A stretch of 33,971 bases of DNA, taken from NCBI GenBank assembly GCA_902465645.1, contig CABQNX010000007.1, forward strand, positions 1-33,971. The letters run 5' to 3'. A model generated the notes under the pieces. The model was not told the DNA's origin. It saw only the letters and a program-made list of their open reading frames with translations, and made no database searches. This stretch comes from an uncultured Peptoniphilus sp. GTDB taxonomy: Bacteria; Bacillota; Clostridia; Tissierellales; Peptoniphilaceae. How positions within the stretch are numbered: position 1 is the first letter of the stretch; the number at the start of each line of letters is the position of its first letter. A program made the translations under genes and the position numbers. Positions 7,736-15,820 of the stretch are shown here, in pieces.

Positions 7736-9589
7736 ATGCAAAATAAAACATACAATGCTGAAACAGAAAGATTAATGGACTTGATGATTCATTCCATTTA
7801 CACAAATAAAGAAATATTTTTAAGGGAACTTATCTCCAATGCATCTGATGCCATGGACAAGATGTACTACATCGCCCTTAACGACGACAAGGTTGATTTC
7901 AATCACGAAGACTACTTCATCAGGATTACTCCTGACAAGGAAAAGAGAACTATAAAAATAGAAGACGGCGGTCTTGGTATGACTGAGGAAGAACTTGTAG
8001 AAAACTTGGGAACAATAGCTAAGTCAGGTTCCCTTGACTTTAAGAACTTAAACAAAAAGGATGCTGACCACGAAATCATTGGCCAGTTTGGTGTAGGCTT
8101 CTACTCTGCTTTCATGGTTGCAGATGAAATTTCTGTCTTAACAAGATCTTACAAGGAAGATGGTGGCCACCTTTGGAAGTCCAAGGGAGCAGATGGCTAC
8201 TCCATTGAAGATGCAGAAAAAGAAAACCACGGTACAGTCATCACCCTTCACTTAAGAGAAAACTCTGAAGAAGAAAATTATGACCAATACCTCGATGAAT
8301 ATAAGATTAGGGAACTTGTGAGCCACTACTCCAACTACATCTCCTACCCAATTAAGATGGGAGTAGAAAAGAAAAGACCAACTGCTGATTCAACAGATGA
8401 TGATCCAAAATTTGAATCTTATAGAGAAGATGACGTCTTAAACTCTTCTGTCCCAATGTGGAGGAAAAATAAAAATGAATTAAAGGACGAGGACTACAAC
8501 AACTTCTTTAGACAAAGACACTTTGGCTTTGAAGACCCACTTGCCCACATCCACATTTCTGTGGAAGGGATGATTTCCTTTAAGTCAATCTTATACATCC
8601 CATCAAGAAGGCCTTTTGACTTCCTAAACCCAGACAAGAAGGGCGGACTTGAACTCTACTCCAATGGAGTTTTAATTATGGAAAAATGCGAAGACCTTCT
8701 TCCAGATTACTTGAGCTTCGTAAAGGGTGTAGTTGACTCAGAAGATATTTCACTTAACATCTCACGTGAAATGCTACAAAAAACTCGTGAGCTACAATTA
8801 ATTAAGAAAAATATAGAAAAGAAGATCCTTGATGAACTTGCAAAAATCCTTAAGAATGACAGGGAAAAATACGCTGAATTCTTTAAAAACTTTGGAGTTA
8901 GTCTAAAGTCAGGTGCCTATGAAAATTATGGTGCAGACAAGGACAAGCTAAAGGACCTCTTTATCTACACAACTACTAAGAGAGATCATGTGACATTTAA
9001 CGAGTACAGGAAAGACATGAAGCCAGACCAAGACTTTATCTACTATGCAAATGGATCCTCAATCGAAGCTATCAAGGACCTACCACAAATCAAGCACTTT
9101 ATCGACAAGGACATAGAAGTCCTTGCCCTAACAGATCCAATTGACGAGTTTGTCATTAAGATGTTAGAAGAATACGACGACAAGAAGTTTAAGTCAATTT
9201 CTGAGACAGATGATGTGAAAGAAGAAGATGAAAAATCTTTACAAGACTATGTAAAGAAGATGAAGGAAATCTTGGAAGGAGAAGTTTCATCAATTAGAGA
9301 AAATCCAAATCTAAAAGATGACGCAGCCTACCTATCAAGCAAGGGCGAAATCTCCATTGAAATGGAAAAAACTCTTAGCCACATGCCAAACAACCAAGGC
9401 TTTAAGGCAGACAAGGTCCTAGAAGTAAATCCAAACCACCCTGCCCTTAAGAAGCTAAAGGAAATGGACGAAGCTTCAGAAGACTTCAAGACTTACACAA
9501 AACTCTTATACGACGGAGCAAGACTTGTTGCAGGTCTAGACATAGAAGACCCAATTGCCTACGCAAGAAATGTTTCAAAGTTAATGTAA
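7736..9589 (+). CDS. htpG: Chaperone protein HtpG (Hsp90)
   Basis: Cytoplasmic ATP-dependent chaperone of 617 residues, the normal bacterial Hsp90 length. The GHKL ATPase domain shows Glu31 and Asn35 (RELISNASDA), the nucleotide-contact Asp77 (EDGGLGM) and the lid motif GQFGVGFYS at 116-124. The middle-domain motif 'SLNISREMLQ' carries the catalytic-loop Arg. The motif usually written DNGxGM reads DGGLGM, a tolerated change. The start ATG is preceded by AGAAAGGTGATACA. It is a single-gene unit with its own promoter and CIRCE-like operator, so it is probably heat-inducible through HrcA, and it ends at a bidirectional terminator. Confidence 0.97.
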   Translation: MQNKTYNAETERLMDLMIHSIYTNKEIFLRELISNASDAMDKMYYIALNDDKVDFNHEDYFIRITPDKEKRTIKIEDGGLGMTEEELVENLGTIAKSGSLDFKNLNKKDADHEIIGQFGVGFYSAFMVADEISVLTRSYKEDGGHLWKSKGADGYSIEDAEKENHGTVITLHLRENSEEENYDQYLDEYKIRELVSHYSNYISYPIKMGVEKKRPTADSTDDDPKFESYREDDVLNSSVPMWRKNKNELKDEDYNNFFRQRHFGFEDPLAHIHISVEGMISFKSILYIPSRRPFDFLNPDKKGGLELYSNGVLIMEKCEDLLPDYLSFVKGVVDSEDISLNISREMLQKTRELQLIKKNIEKKILDELAKILKNDREKYAEFFKNFGVSLKSGAYENYGADKDKLKDLFIYTTTKRDHVTFNEYRKDMKPDQDFIYYANGSSIEAIKDLPQIKHFIDKDIEVLALTDPIDEFVIKMLEEYDDKKFKSISETDDVKEEDEKSLQDYVKKMKEILEGEVSSIRENPNLKDDAAYLSSKGEISIEMEKTLSHMPNNQGFKADKVLEVNPNHPALKKLKEMDEASEDFKTYTKLLYDGARLVAGLDIEDPIAYARNVSKLM

Positions 9590-9617
9590 ATAAAAACTTT
9601 ATAAAGTTCAAAATACA

Positions 9618-9655
9618 AAAAGGCTCTTTTCATTGTGAGAAGAGCCTTTTATTTT
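9618..9655. terminator. Bidirectional terminator between htpG and the next convergent gene
   Basis: AAAAGGCTCTT (9618-9628) pairs with AAGAGCCTTTT (9640-9650) around an 11-base loop. T-rich tracts are present on both strands. Confidence 0.85.
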
Positions 9656-9674
9656 TATAAATTTTAAATGTAAC

Positions 9675-10058
9675 TTATGACTTTCTTTTTAAAAGTAAAA
9701 AAATATTTTCTCCTATAAGCAAGAAAAAATACAAGGCATTAAAATCATAAAGGTAGACAAAATTTTCTTGCAAATAATATTTTTTTATGACTATATAAAT
9801 TGCAAATATAAAAATTTCAACTAAGAAAAATATTCCAAGAGTCTTTTTCAATAGTTTGGATGAGAAATTCATATAATAGGCGAGCATAAAACCCAACAAT
9901 ATAATCATTAAAATTTTTACAATATATAAGATAATCATATATTTTATGTCAAAGGTCGCTTGAATTCTCCCGTTGATGTATCCAAAAACTTTTATACAGA
10001 TTAGATTTAGTATTGGAAATAAGAATAATGAGATTAAAAAATTTATATATTTTTTCAA
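9675..10058 (-). CDS. Hypothetical four-helix membrane protein (127 aa)
   Basis: Unrecognised protein with four hydrophobic segments at about residues 5-25, 42-62, 74-92 and 106-122, short loops, and a basic C-terminus (LLLKRKS). It probably sits in the cytoplasmic membrane. The start is TTG at 10058, directly behind a strong GGAGG site at normal spacing; there is no ATG at the N-terminus. The gene stands alone and ends just before the htpG terminator. Composition is very AT-rich and codon use is biased to Ile/Phe/Leu, as expected for a membrane protein here. Confidence 0.6.
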   Translation of the reverse strand: MKKYINFLISLFLFPILNLICIKVFGYINGRIQATFDIKYMIILYIVKILMIILLGFMLAYYMNFSSKLLKKTLGIFFLVEIFIFAIYIVIKKYYLQENFVYLYDFNALYFFLLIGENIFLLLKRKS

Positions 10059-10149
10059 AAAAATACCTCCTTCCTATTATAAGTTCAATATTTTATTACA
10101 CCTTAATTTTTATATAATTATAGTATAATACAAAAATTAATAAACAGAC

Positions 10150-10183
10150 AAAAACTGTTGGATTTATTTTTCCAACAGTTTTT
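10150..10183 (-). terminator. Terminator of the small lipoprotein gene
   Basis: Arms AAAAACTGTTGGA (10150-10162) and TCCAACAGTTTTT (10171-10183) with an 8-base loop. It lies just after the stop of the gene at 10190, and the T tract works on either strand. Confidence 0.85.
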
Positions 10184-10189
10184 CTTTGC

Positions 10190-10603
10190 TTATTTTTTCT
10201 CTTCCCCTATAAAAGAATAAGTCCTTCCCCTATCTTCAAAAACTAAGTTTGGTACGGGGTCCTTGCCCTTCTCAGTTTTCATACCATAACCAGCAAGCAC
10301 AGTCTCTTCAAAGTCATCAAACTTCATTATAACTTGGTAACCAGTCCCAGCCTTTTTTAATTCATAAGTCCCAGTAAAGTCCATGGCATTAGTCCTATCA
10401 GTCATGACAAAATTTTTATCGTCAAATTTGATAGCAATGTCATTACTAAGATCCTTTCCATCATCTGTATTTATCATACTATCTAGAGTCCAATTGATTT
10501 CGCTAATTTTCTTATCTGGAAGACCTTCATTCTTGCCTGTACATCCTGTAAAAATTATTACTCCAATAAAAATTAATAATAAGGCTTTTAAATACTTTTT
10601 CAT
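10190..10603 (-). CDS. Hypothetical lipoprotein (137 aa)
   Basis: Secreted, lipid-anchored protein of unknown function. The signal peptide has a basic start (MKKYLK), a hydrophobic core, and lipobox IFTGC with the lipidated Cys at 21. The mature part is a small, probably beta-rich domain: 'FTGTYELKKAGTGYQVIMKF' near residues 76-95 resembles lipocalin-like or META-type small domains in feel only. The ribosome site AGGAGG precedes the ATG. It has its own promoter (10654-10682), divergent from tpx, and its own terminator. Confidence 0.7.
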   Translation of the reverse strand: MKKYLKALLLIFIGVIIFTGCTGKNEGLPDKKISEINWTLDSMINTDDGKDLSNDIAIKFDDKNFVMTDRTNAMDFTGTYELKKAGTGYQVIMKFDDFEETVLAGYGMKTEKGKDPVPNLVFEDRGRTYSFIGEEKK

Positions 10604-10653
10604 ATTTCCCTCCTACTTTTATCCCTTTAACTAACAAAAGTTTCCTTACTTAT

Positions 10654-10682
10654 ATTTTAATTAAGATGTCATTTTATTGCAA
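10654..10682 (-). promoter_or_regulatory. Probable promoter of the lipoprotein gene
   Basis: -35 TTGCAA (10682-10677), 17-base spacer, -10 TAAAAT (10659-10654). It lies back to back with the tpx promoter. Confidence 0.5.
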
Positions 10683-10686
10683 TCAC

Positions 10687-10716
10687 TTGTTAAGATTATA
10701 AATAATTGGATATAAA
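10687..10716 (+). promoter_or_regulatory. Probable promoter of tpx
   Basis: -35 TTGTTA (10687-10692), 18-base spacer, -10 TATAAA (10711-10716). A moderate match to the consensus, 43 bases before the tpx start codon. Confidence 0.4.
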
Positions 10717-10759
10717 TATAGTGTAAATTAAAACAAAAATAATTTTAGGAGGAATTAAA

Positions 10760-11260
10760 ATGGATATAACATTTGGCGGAGATAAAGTAACTCTTGAAGG
10801 TAAAGAAATTAAGGTTGGAGATGCGGCTCCTTCTTTTAAGGCAGTTAATAAAGATTTATCCGATTTTAACTCAGAAGACCTTAAAGGAAAGATCGTAGTT
10901 TATTCAGTTGCACCATCAATTGATACACCAGTTTGTGCTCTTCAAACTACAACTTTTAACGAAGAAGCTACAAAATTATCTGACGACGTGAAGATTGTAA
11001 CTGTAACTGTTGATTTACCTTTCGCACAAGAAAGATTCTGTTCTGTTAAAGGAATCGACAATGCAGACATTGTTTCTGACTACAGATACAAAGAATTCGG
11101 TCAAAAATTTGGCTTCATGATGGAAGAATTACAACTACTTGCTCGTGGAGTTGTAATTGTTGATAGAGACGGAAAGGTTGCTTACGTTGAATATGTTCCT
11201 GAAGTAACTAACGACGTTAACTTTGACAAGGCTCTTGAAGAAGTTAAAAAATTAAAATGA
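10760..11260 (+). CDS. tpx: Thiol peroxidase Tpx (atypical 2-Cys peroxiredoxin)
   Basis: Reduces hydrogen peroxide and alkyl hydroperoxides using thioredoxin, in the cytoplasm. At 166 residues it has the normal length. The peroxidatic Cys59 lies in the family motif PSIDTPVC and the resolving Cys94 in 'ERFCSVKGI', the Tpx-specific arrangement. The ATG at 10760 is preceded by AGGAGG. The stop overlaps the rlmH start (ATGA), so the two are translationally coupled. Peroxide removal fits an anaerobe without obvious catalase in this window. Confidence 0.96.
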   Translation: MDITFGGDKVTLEGKEIKVGDAAPSFKAVNKDLSDFNSEDLKGKIVVYSVAPSIDTPVCALQTTTFNEEATKLSDDVKIVTVTVDLPFAQERFCSVKGIDNADIVSDYRYKEFGQKFGFMMEELQLLARGVVIVDRDGKVAYVEYVPEVTNDVNFDKALEEVKKLK

Positions 11261-11739
11261 TCAACATTAATTTAATTGTACTTGGCAAGATCAAGGAAAA
11301 TTATTTTAAAGATGCCATAAATGAGTACAAAAAAATGCTTAAGTCTTACGCAGATTTAAGCATTTTTGAAATTATGGACGAACCCTGCCCCGAAAACTTG
11401 TCAGAAAAGGACATGGAAAGGGTGAAAAATATTGAAGGCGAAAAAATCCTCTCAAAGATTAAGGACGGAGCCTATGTAATTGCTCTTGAGATTGGTGGGA
11501 AGAGTTTGGATTCAGTGGCCTTTTCAGATAAGATTAACGACCTCATGATTGACGGCCACTCCAACATAACTTTTGTAATTGGTGGAAGTCTTGGACTATC
11601 TGATGAAGTTTTAAAAAGAGCTGACTACAAGCTCAGCTTCTCCAAGATGACCTTCCCCCACAAGCTTATGCGAGTGATCCTGATGGAACAAATCTACAGG
11701 GCCTTTAGGATAATCAACAACCACCCTTATCACAAGTGA
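11257..11739 (+). CDS. rlmH: 23S rRNA (pseudouridine-1915 N3) methyltransferase RlmH
   Basis: SPOUT-fold methyltransferase acting on pseudouridine 1915 in helix 69 of 23S rRNA in assembled ribosomes. It has 160 residues, the family norm. The SAM-binding knot shows 'FVIGGSLGLSDEVL' (about 105-118) and the conserved C-terminus 'MRVILMEQIYRAFRI...YHK'. The start overlaps the tpx stop by 4 bases (ATGA) and has no good ribosome site of its own. Translation probably depends on re-initiation after tpx. Confidence 0.95.
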   Translation: MININLIVLGKIKENYFKDAINEYKKMLKSYADLSIFEIMDEPCPENLSEKDMERVKNIEGEKILSKIKDGAYVIALEIGGKSLDSVAFSDKINDLMIDGHSNITFVIGGSLGLSDEVLKRADYKLSFSKMTFPHKLMRVILMEQIYRAFRIINNHPYHK

Positions 11740-11746
11740 GGTTTTC

Positions 11747-12268
11747 ATGAAATTAAATTTATTAAATCAAGTATTTTCCTTTCACGATTTTAGGCTCGTG
11801 AATATAGAAAATTTTTCCGATAAAATTCTTTTATATTTTGACCAGGGTATTTATTTTAAAAATACATCTGAAGGTCCAGTTGACTACATGATGGAAAATC
11901 CAAGACTTGTTCTTCATAAGACTGACACTTCCTTTTCCAAGGAGGAGATGGGAGAAATTATTGGAGGAATAATTAAGGCCTTTGATTCAGATTTTGATTT
12001 TGGAGACAGTCTTGATGATCTTGATGTCGACTTGAATAGTGGTCTTGAGATAAAGCTTTATAAAGATGGGACTTATAGAAGAATTTCTCTTGAAGAATTC
12101 TTAAAACTTGATTTTGAAGTGATTAATGAGTCCTTTGGCTATAGCTACATGAGATTTTCTGGAATAGTCACAGGCTTTGAGGATACAAGTGAGTGGCAAG
12201 ATGGATCAATAGAAATTTATTACAATAATGATGCCGAACTTCTTTACGATTCACTAGAAAAATTATAA
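11747..12268 (+). CDS. Conserved-looking hypothetical protein (173 aa)
   Basis: Unrecognised soluble acidic protein. There is no signal peptide or membrane segment. A run of Asp residues (DSDFDFGDSLDDLDVDL) occupies about 80-96. The rest alternates short strands and turns; 'YYNNDAELLYDSLEKL' at the C-terminus looks like a final strand and helix. It starts 7 bases after rlmH with GTGAGG before the ATG and is followed 11 bases later by the DsrE-like gene, so it belongs to the tpx-rlmH unit. The position gives no clear functional hint. Confidence 0.65.
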   Translation: MKLNLLNQVFSFHDFRLVNIENFSDKILLYFDQGIYFKNTSEGPVDYMMENPRLVLHKTDTSFSKEEMGEIIGGIIKAFDSDFDFGDSLDDLDVDLNSGLEIKLYKDGTYRRISLEEFLKLDFEVINESFGYSYMRFSGIVTGFEDTSEWQDGSIEIYYNNDAELLYDSLEKL

Positions 12269-12279
12269 GGAGGACATGG

Positions 12280-12618
12280 ATGGAAAAAATACTTTTTTAT
12301 GTAATGGAAGGCGAGAAGATGTGCTTTAACCATGCAATGTTAAATGCTGAAGCCCTCTTAGATTCAGGCAAAGAAGTAAAAATAATTCTTGAAGGCAAGT
12401 CTGTCAAACTTCCAAAAGTTTTAGAAGACGAGAAAAATCCTCTTTATAAAAAACTCTTGGATGCAGGAGTAATTGTAGGCGTCTGCAAGGCTTGCTCCAA
12501 GGTCCTAGGTGTCTATGAGGACAATGAAAGACTTGGCCTTAGGTTTTTAGATGATATGAAGGGCCACGCCGGCATGGAAAAATATGTAGCAGAGGGCTAT
12601 CAAGTTGTCGTCTTTTAA
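12280..12618 (+). CDS. DsrE/DsrF-like small cytoplasmic protein
   Basis: Protein of 112 residues with the alternating strand-helix pattern of DsrE/TusD-like folds: 'KILFYVMEGEK' at the N-terminus, 'GKEVKIILEG' in the middle, and 'GVIVGVCKACSKVLGV' near 63-78. Cys15 and the Cys69-x-x-Cys72 pair could bind persulfide or a metal. Members of the superfamily transfer sulfur or act as peroxiredoxin-like proteins, and location behind tpx would suit a redox role, but this is inference. AAGGAGG precedes the start. A nearer ATG in another frame inside the spacer is not used. The unit ends at the terminator 12641-12684. Confidence 0.65.
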   Translation: MEKILFYVMEGEKMCFNHAMLNAEALLDSGKEVKIILEGKSVKLPKVLEDEKNPLYKKLLDAGVIVGVCKACSKVLGVYEDNERLGLRFLDDMKGHAGMEKYVAEGYQVVVF

Positions 12619-12640
12619 TTAAATTTAAATAAAAAAATAG

Positions 12641-12684
12641 CCAGAGTTTATGAAGAAAATTCTTTCATAGACTCTGGTTTTTTT
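12641..12684. terminator. Terminator between the tpx unit and the ZIP transporter gene
   Basis: A long hairpin: CCAGAGT pairs with ACTCTGG, and the inner TATGAA.GAA with TTC.TTTCATA. It is followed by seven T on the plus strand and preceded by seven A, so it can serve both convergent genes. It slightly overlaps the end of the ZIP gene. Confidence 0.88.
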
Positions 12685-13438
12685 AAATTAGTGTATCCAA
12701 AAACATCATTAGGATGAAGCCAAGGATGACTCCATAAGTTGCCTCTCTCTCGTAACCATTGGAGTGGGTCTCTGGGATGATTTCATCACTTATTACAAAG
12801 AGCATAGCTCCTCCTGCAAGGGCAAGGATAAAGCCAAGAGTTGCAGAAAAGATGGAAACAAGTCCAACTCCTAGGAAGGCTCCAATAGGTTCAACAAGTC
12901 CTGTCAAACTTGCAATGGCGAAGGCCTTCTTGCGAGAATAGCCTTCACGAACGAGGGCAAGGGCAACTGCCAGTCCCTCTGGCATATTTTGTAGAGAAAT
13001 ACCAAGGGCAACTGAAAGACCATTGGCCACATTTTCTCCACCAAAGCTTACACCAGTTGCAAGTCCTTCTGGAAAGTTGTGGATGGCAATGGCAATTACA
13101 AAAAGCCACATCTTGGATAGGTTTTTTACATTTGCCCCCTCTTGTCTCTTGTCTATTAAGTGTTCGTGGGGTGCAAACTTATCGATCAAATCAAGCATTA
13201 GGGCCCCACAAAAAATTCCCAGTCCCGTTGAGATAACGCCCATTGTTCCATTGGCAATTTCAAGACTTGGTATAACTAGGGAAAAGCAAGTTGCCGCAAG
13301 CATAACTCCCGCTGCTGCTGCAAGAAGAATGTCCAGGCCTTTCTGGCTCACATCCTTTGCAAAAAATATAGGGATTGCACCAACCCCTGTCATAAGTCCT
13401 GGCACTACACAGCCCAGGATAATAAAAGTTAAATTCAT
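12683..13438 (-). CDS. ZIP family divalent metal transporter (GufA/ZupT-like)
   Basis: Membrane importer of zinc or other divalent cations, 251 residues with about eight hydrophobic helices. Metal-site motifs of the family are present: HNFPEG at 120-125 in one helix and QNMPEG at 150-155 in the next, where the first residue is Gln rather than His, as in many GufA-type members. 'LVEPIGAFLG' follows. A His-containing loop (PHEHL, 90-94) lies between two helices. AAGGTGAT precedes the start. It is a single-gene unit. No zinc-responsive operator was recognised upstream. Confidence 0.92.
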   Translation of the reverse strand: MNLTFIILGCVVPGLMTGVGAIPIFFAKDVSQKGLDILLAAAAGVMLAATCFSLVIPSLEIANGTMGVISTGLGIFCGALMLDLIDKFAPHEHLIDKRQEGANVKNLSKMWLFVIAIAIHNFPEGLATGVSFGGENVANGLSVALGISLQNMPEGLAVALALVREGYSRKKAFAIASLTGLVEPIGAFLGVGLVSIFSATLGFILALAGGAMLFVISDEIIPETHSNGYEREATYGVILGFILMMFLDTLI

Positions 13439-13502
13439 TTTATCACCTTAATTCTAAATTTTACTTATTCATTATATCACAATTAATATTTGAAAAATTT
13501 GC

Positions 13503-13529
13503 AAAAAATAAAGCACGAGGTCCGTGCTT
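13503..13529 (-). terminator. Terminator of the typA-cls unit
   Basis: AAGCACG/CGTGCTT stem (7 bp) with a 5-base loop. On the minus strand it is followed by TATTTTTTG. It lies after the last gene of the unit (ending 13567). Confidence 0.75.
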
Positions 13530-13566
13530 CATTATTAATATAAAATTTTTATTATGAACTTAAAAA

Positions 13567-13782
13567 TTATAAGCTGTTAAAGGCTCTTTTTATTCCGCCA
13601 GCTAATTCATCCAAAAATCTTGAGACCTTGTCAAAGAGATCTCCTAGGTTAAAGTTTCTAATCCCACTAATAATAAAGTTTTTATCAACTCTTTGGTTTC
13701 CAATAAAAATTGAAATGTTAAAAAGTTTCATTAGGATAAGTATCCCTGCTATTATTCCCAAAATTTTCAAAGCTTTTTTCAT
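13567..13782 (-). CDS. Small hypothetical membrane-anchored protein (71 aa)
   Basis: Unrecognised. One hydrophobic segment (about residues 4-28, starting right after MKKALK) may anchor an amphipathic C-terminal part ('LGDLFDKVSRFLDELAGGIK'). The ribosome site AGGTGAT overlaps the stop region of the upstream gene; the gap is 8 bases, so it is the last gene of the typA-cls-ygjP-like unit. No function can be inferred. Confidence 0.6.
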   Translation of the reverse strand: MKKALKILGIIAGILILMKLFNISIFIGNQRVDKNFIISGIRNFNLGDLFDKVSRFLDELAGGIKRAFNSL

Positions 13783-13790
13783 TTTATCAC

Positions 13791-14330
13791 CTAGGTCTTT
13801 AATTCTCTTTCAATTTCTTCATAATTTGGCATGTACTTCTTACACTCATTTATAAAATTCTTGTCGTGGTTAAAGAATTTTAAGTGGACTAGCTCGTGGA
13901 GGACTACAGCCTCAATTTGTTCTAGGGGTCTTGCTGCCAGGTAGAGATTAATCTTTATGTCCCCACGCTTAGGATAGCAGGTTCCCCACCTCACCTTCAT
14001 CTTCCTTATCTCATAGGACTTGGCTGTGAGGTCTGTCAAGGCTTCGTATCTTGGAAAGATCTCATCTAGAACTTTTTTAAGTTCTCTCCTATAAATTTTT
14101 TCCAGTTCCTCTTCTGAAGTGAAATTTACTTTTTCGCCAAACAAATGGTTTTTGTAGCGCCCTCTTCTCTCATCTTCCCTCTTTAGTCTCTCAATAGCTT
14201 CCTTATTATTTTCAATAAAGTTTTCTATAGACTTATCCGTCATCTTTCTTGGAGCCGAAACCTTTATAATCCCATCTTCAACCCTCAGCCTAAGGCTCTT
14301 TATCTTTTTTCTATTTATTTCTATATCCAT
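13791..14330 (-). CDS. YgjP-like putative metal-dependent hydrolase (DUF45)
   Basis: Protein of 179 residues with a zinc-peptidase-type motif HELVH at 145-149 and a third likely ligand His155 (FFNHDKNF). This is preceded by the DUF45 hallmark 'RWGTCYPKRGDIKINLYLA' at 114-132. The fold resembles SprT/Wss1 metallopeptidases; the substrate is unknown. It starts 6 bases after the cls stop, with only a weak ribosome site (TAGGTT), and is followed 8 bases later by a small gene, so it sits inside the unit. The family is often somewhat longer, but all expected motifs are here. Confidence 0.85.
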   Translation of the reverse strand: MDIEINRKKIKSLRLRVEDGIIKVSAPRKMTDKSIENFIENNKEAIERLKREDERRGRYKNHLFGEKVNFTSEEELEKIYRRELKKVLDEIFPRYEALTDLTAKSYEIRKMKVRWGTCYPKRGDIKINLYLAARPLEQIEAVVLHELVHLKFFNHDKNFINECKKYMPNYEEIERELKT

Positions 14331-14336
14331 TATAAC

Positions 14337-15800
14337 CTATAATAGCGGAGATAAAAGTCTTGAGAAGGATTCACGGACTTTAGTAAATCTAGATCTCTTG
14401 GCATAAATTTCTTTAGTTATTTCTGTGCAAGATTCGAGGTCTTTCATAAAGTCTTCCTTTAACTTTTTATTTAATTCTTCATCATAAAGAAAGGCGTTGA
14501 CTTCGAAGTTTAGTTCAAAAGATCTTATGTCAAAGTTAGCTGTCCCAACTGTAGATAGATAATCATCTGCAATGACTATCTTTGTATGAAGGAAACCACC
14601 CTCGTATTGGTAGACATGGGCTCCCCACTTTAAAAGTTCTCCTAAAAAAGAAAGTGATGCCCAGTGAACAAAGAGGTGATCACGCTTAGCTGGGAACATT
14701 AAGTGAACATCAACGCCACTTAGGGCAGCGACCTTTATTGCCTTTAGGAGTCCCTCATCGGGAACAAAGTAAGGAGTTTGGATGTAAAGTTCTTTTCTTG
14801 CAGAAGTTATAAGTTTTTCATAGCCATTTCTTATGGAGTCAGCCTTAGTGTCAGGCCCACTTGTGACAATATTTATGTCTACTCCATCTTCTAAGTCTGG
14901 GAAAATTTCTGTTGTGAAGCCCTTTGTTGGGGCATCTGATGCAAACTTAAAGTCTAGGAAAAATCTCCAAGCAAGTCCATTGACTGCCGGTCCCTCAATC
15001 CTTAGGTGGGTATCTCTCCAATAGCCCATGGGACCCTTGGACACATATTCATCGCCAACGTTGAAGCCGCCAACATATCCTATTCTCTTGTCTATTACAG
15101 CAATCTTCCTGTGGTTTCTGTAGTTGATGTGGGTGTTGATTTTATCAATGATTCCTGGGAAGAAGATTGCAAACTTAACGCCCTCTTCTTCAAGAGACTT
15201 CCTGTCCCTTAGTTTCATCTTCCTGACACCCATGCCGTCAACTAATAAGTAAACGTCAAGGCCTTCCTTGGCCTTTGACTTTAATATATCCATAAATTCA
15301 GTAGAAAGTTCATCTGATTTAAAAATATAGTATTGAACGTAAATTGTATGTTTAGCCTTTCTCAAGTCTTCAAAGAGGGCATCAAATTTTTCTACTCCGT
15401 CGTTATAAACACGAACATTATTGTCAGTGTAGAGCATTTCATTTTCGGCCTTGTTAAACATCTCAATCATATCGAGATATTCTGCCGTCCTCTTTTTTGA
15501 AAACCTAAAATCTTTATTCTTTATGTCTCTTAATTGGGCTTGGGATTCCTTGCTCAAGATTTCGTCCTTCTTACTTTTGCCGCTAAATATCTTTGACTTT
15601 GATATATCTTGTCCTATAAAAAGATAGAAGATAAATCCAACAACTGGCAAGAAGTTAATAGCCATTACCCATAAAAGTGTGGATGTTGGCTTTTTGTTGT
15701 CAAATACAATTATAAAAGTAGATACCAATAAGTTTATAATAAATAGTATTGAATAAACTTGGGCAAAGTTTTTCAACATCCCAAAATATGCACTAAACAT
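14337..15800 (-). CDS. cls: Cardiolipin synthase
   Basis: Membrane phospholipase-D-type enzyme joining two phosphatidylglycerols into cardiolipin. At 487 residues it has the normal length. Two N-terminal membrane helices (about 15-32 and 41-63) precede two HKD catalytic motifs: His230-x-Lys232 with Asp237, and His405-x-Lys407 with Asp412. Each is followed by the usual Gly/Asn motif (YVGGFN; TANFDIRSFELNFE). CAGGAG lies before the ATG. The gene begins 20 bases after typA ends and leads directly into the ygjP-like gene. Confidence 0.94.
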   Translation of the reverse strand: MFSAYFGMLKNFAQVYSILFIINLLVSTFIIVFDNKKPTSTLLWVMAINFLPVVGFIFYLFIGQDISKSKIFSGKSKKDEILSKESQAQLRDIKNKDFRFSKKRTAEYLDMIEMFNKAENEMLYTDNNVRVYNDGVEKFDALFEDLRKAKHTIYVQYYIFKSDELSTEFMDILKSKAKEGLDVYLLVDGMGVRKMKLRDRKSLEEEGVKFAIFFPGIIDKINTHINYRNHRKIAVIDKRIGYVGGFNVGDEYVSKGPMGYWRDTHLRIEGPAVNGLAWRFFLDFKFASDAPTKGFTTEIFPDLEDGVDINIVTSGPDTKADSIRNGYEKLITSARKELYIQTPYFVPDEGLLKAIKVAALSGVDVHLMFPAKRDHLFVHWASLSFLGELLKWGAHVYQYEGGFLHTKIVIADDYLSTVGTANFDIRSFELNFEVNAFLYDEELNKKLKEDFMKDLESCTEITKEIYAKRSRFTKVRESFSRLLSPLL

Positions 15801-15820
15801 CTTCTGCTCCTGTCATAAAT

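Noticed and set aside
10691..10712. PerR-type box in the tpx promoter.
   Set aside because: ATTAT and ATAAT half sites are present, but the spacing and centre do not fit the 7-1-7 PerR consensus; AT-rich DNA gives such matches easily.
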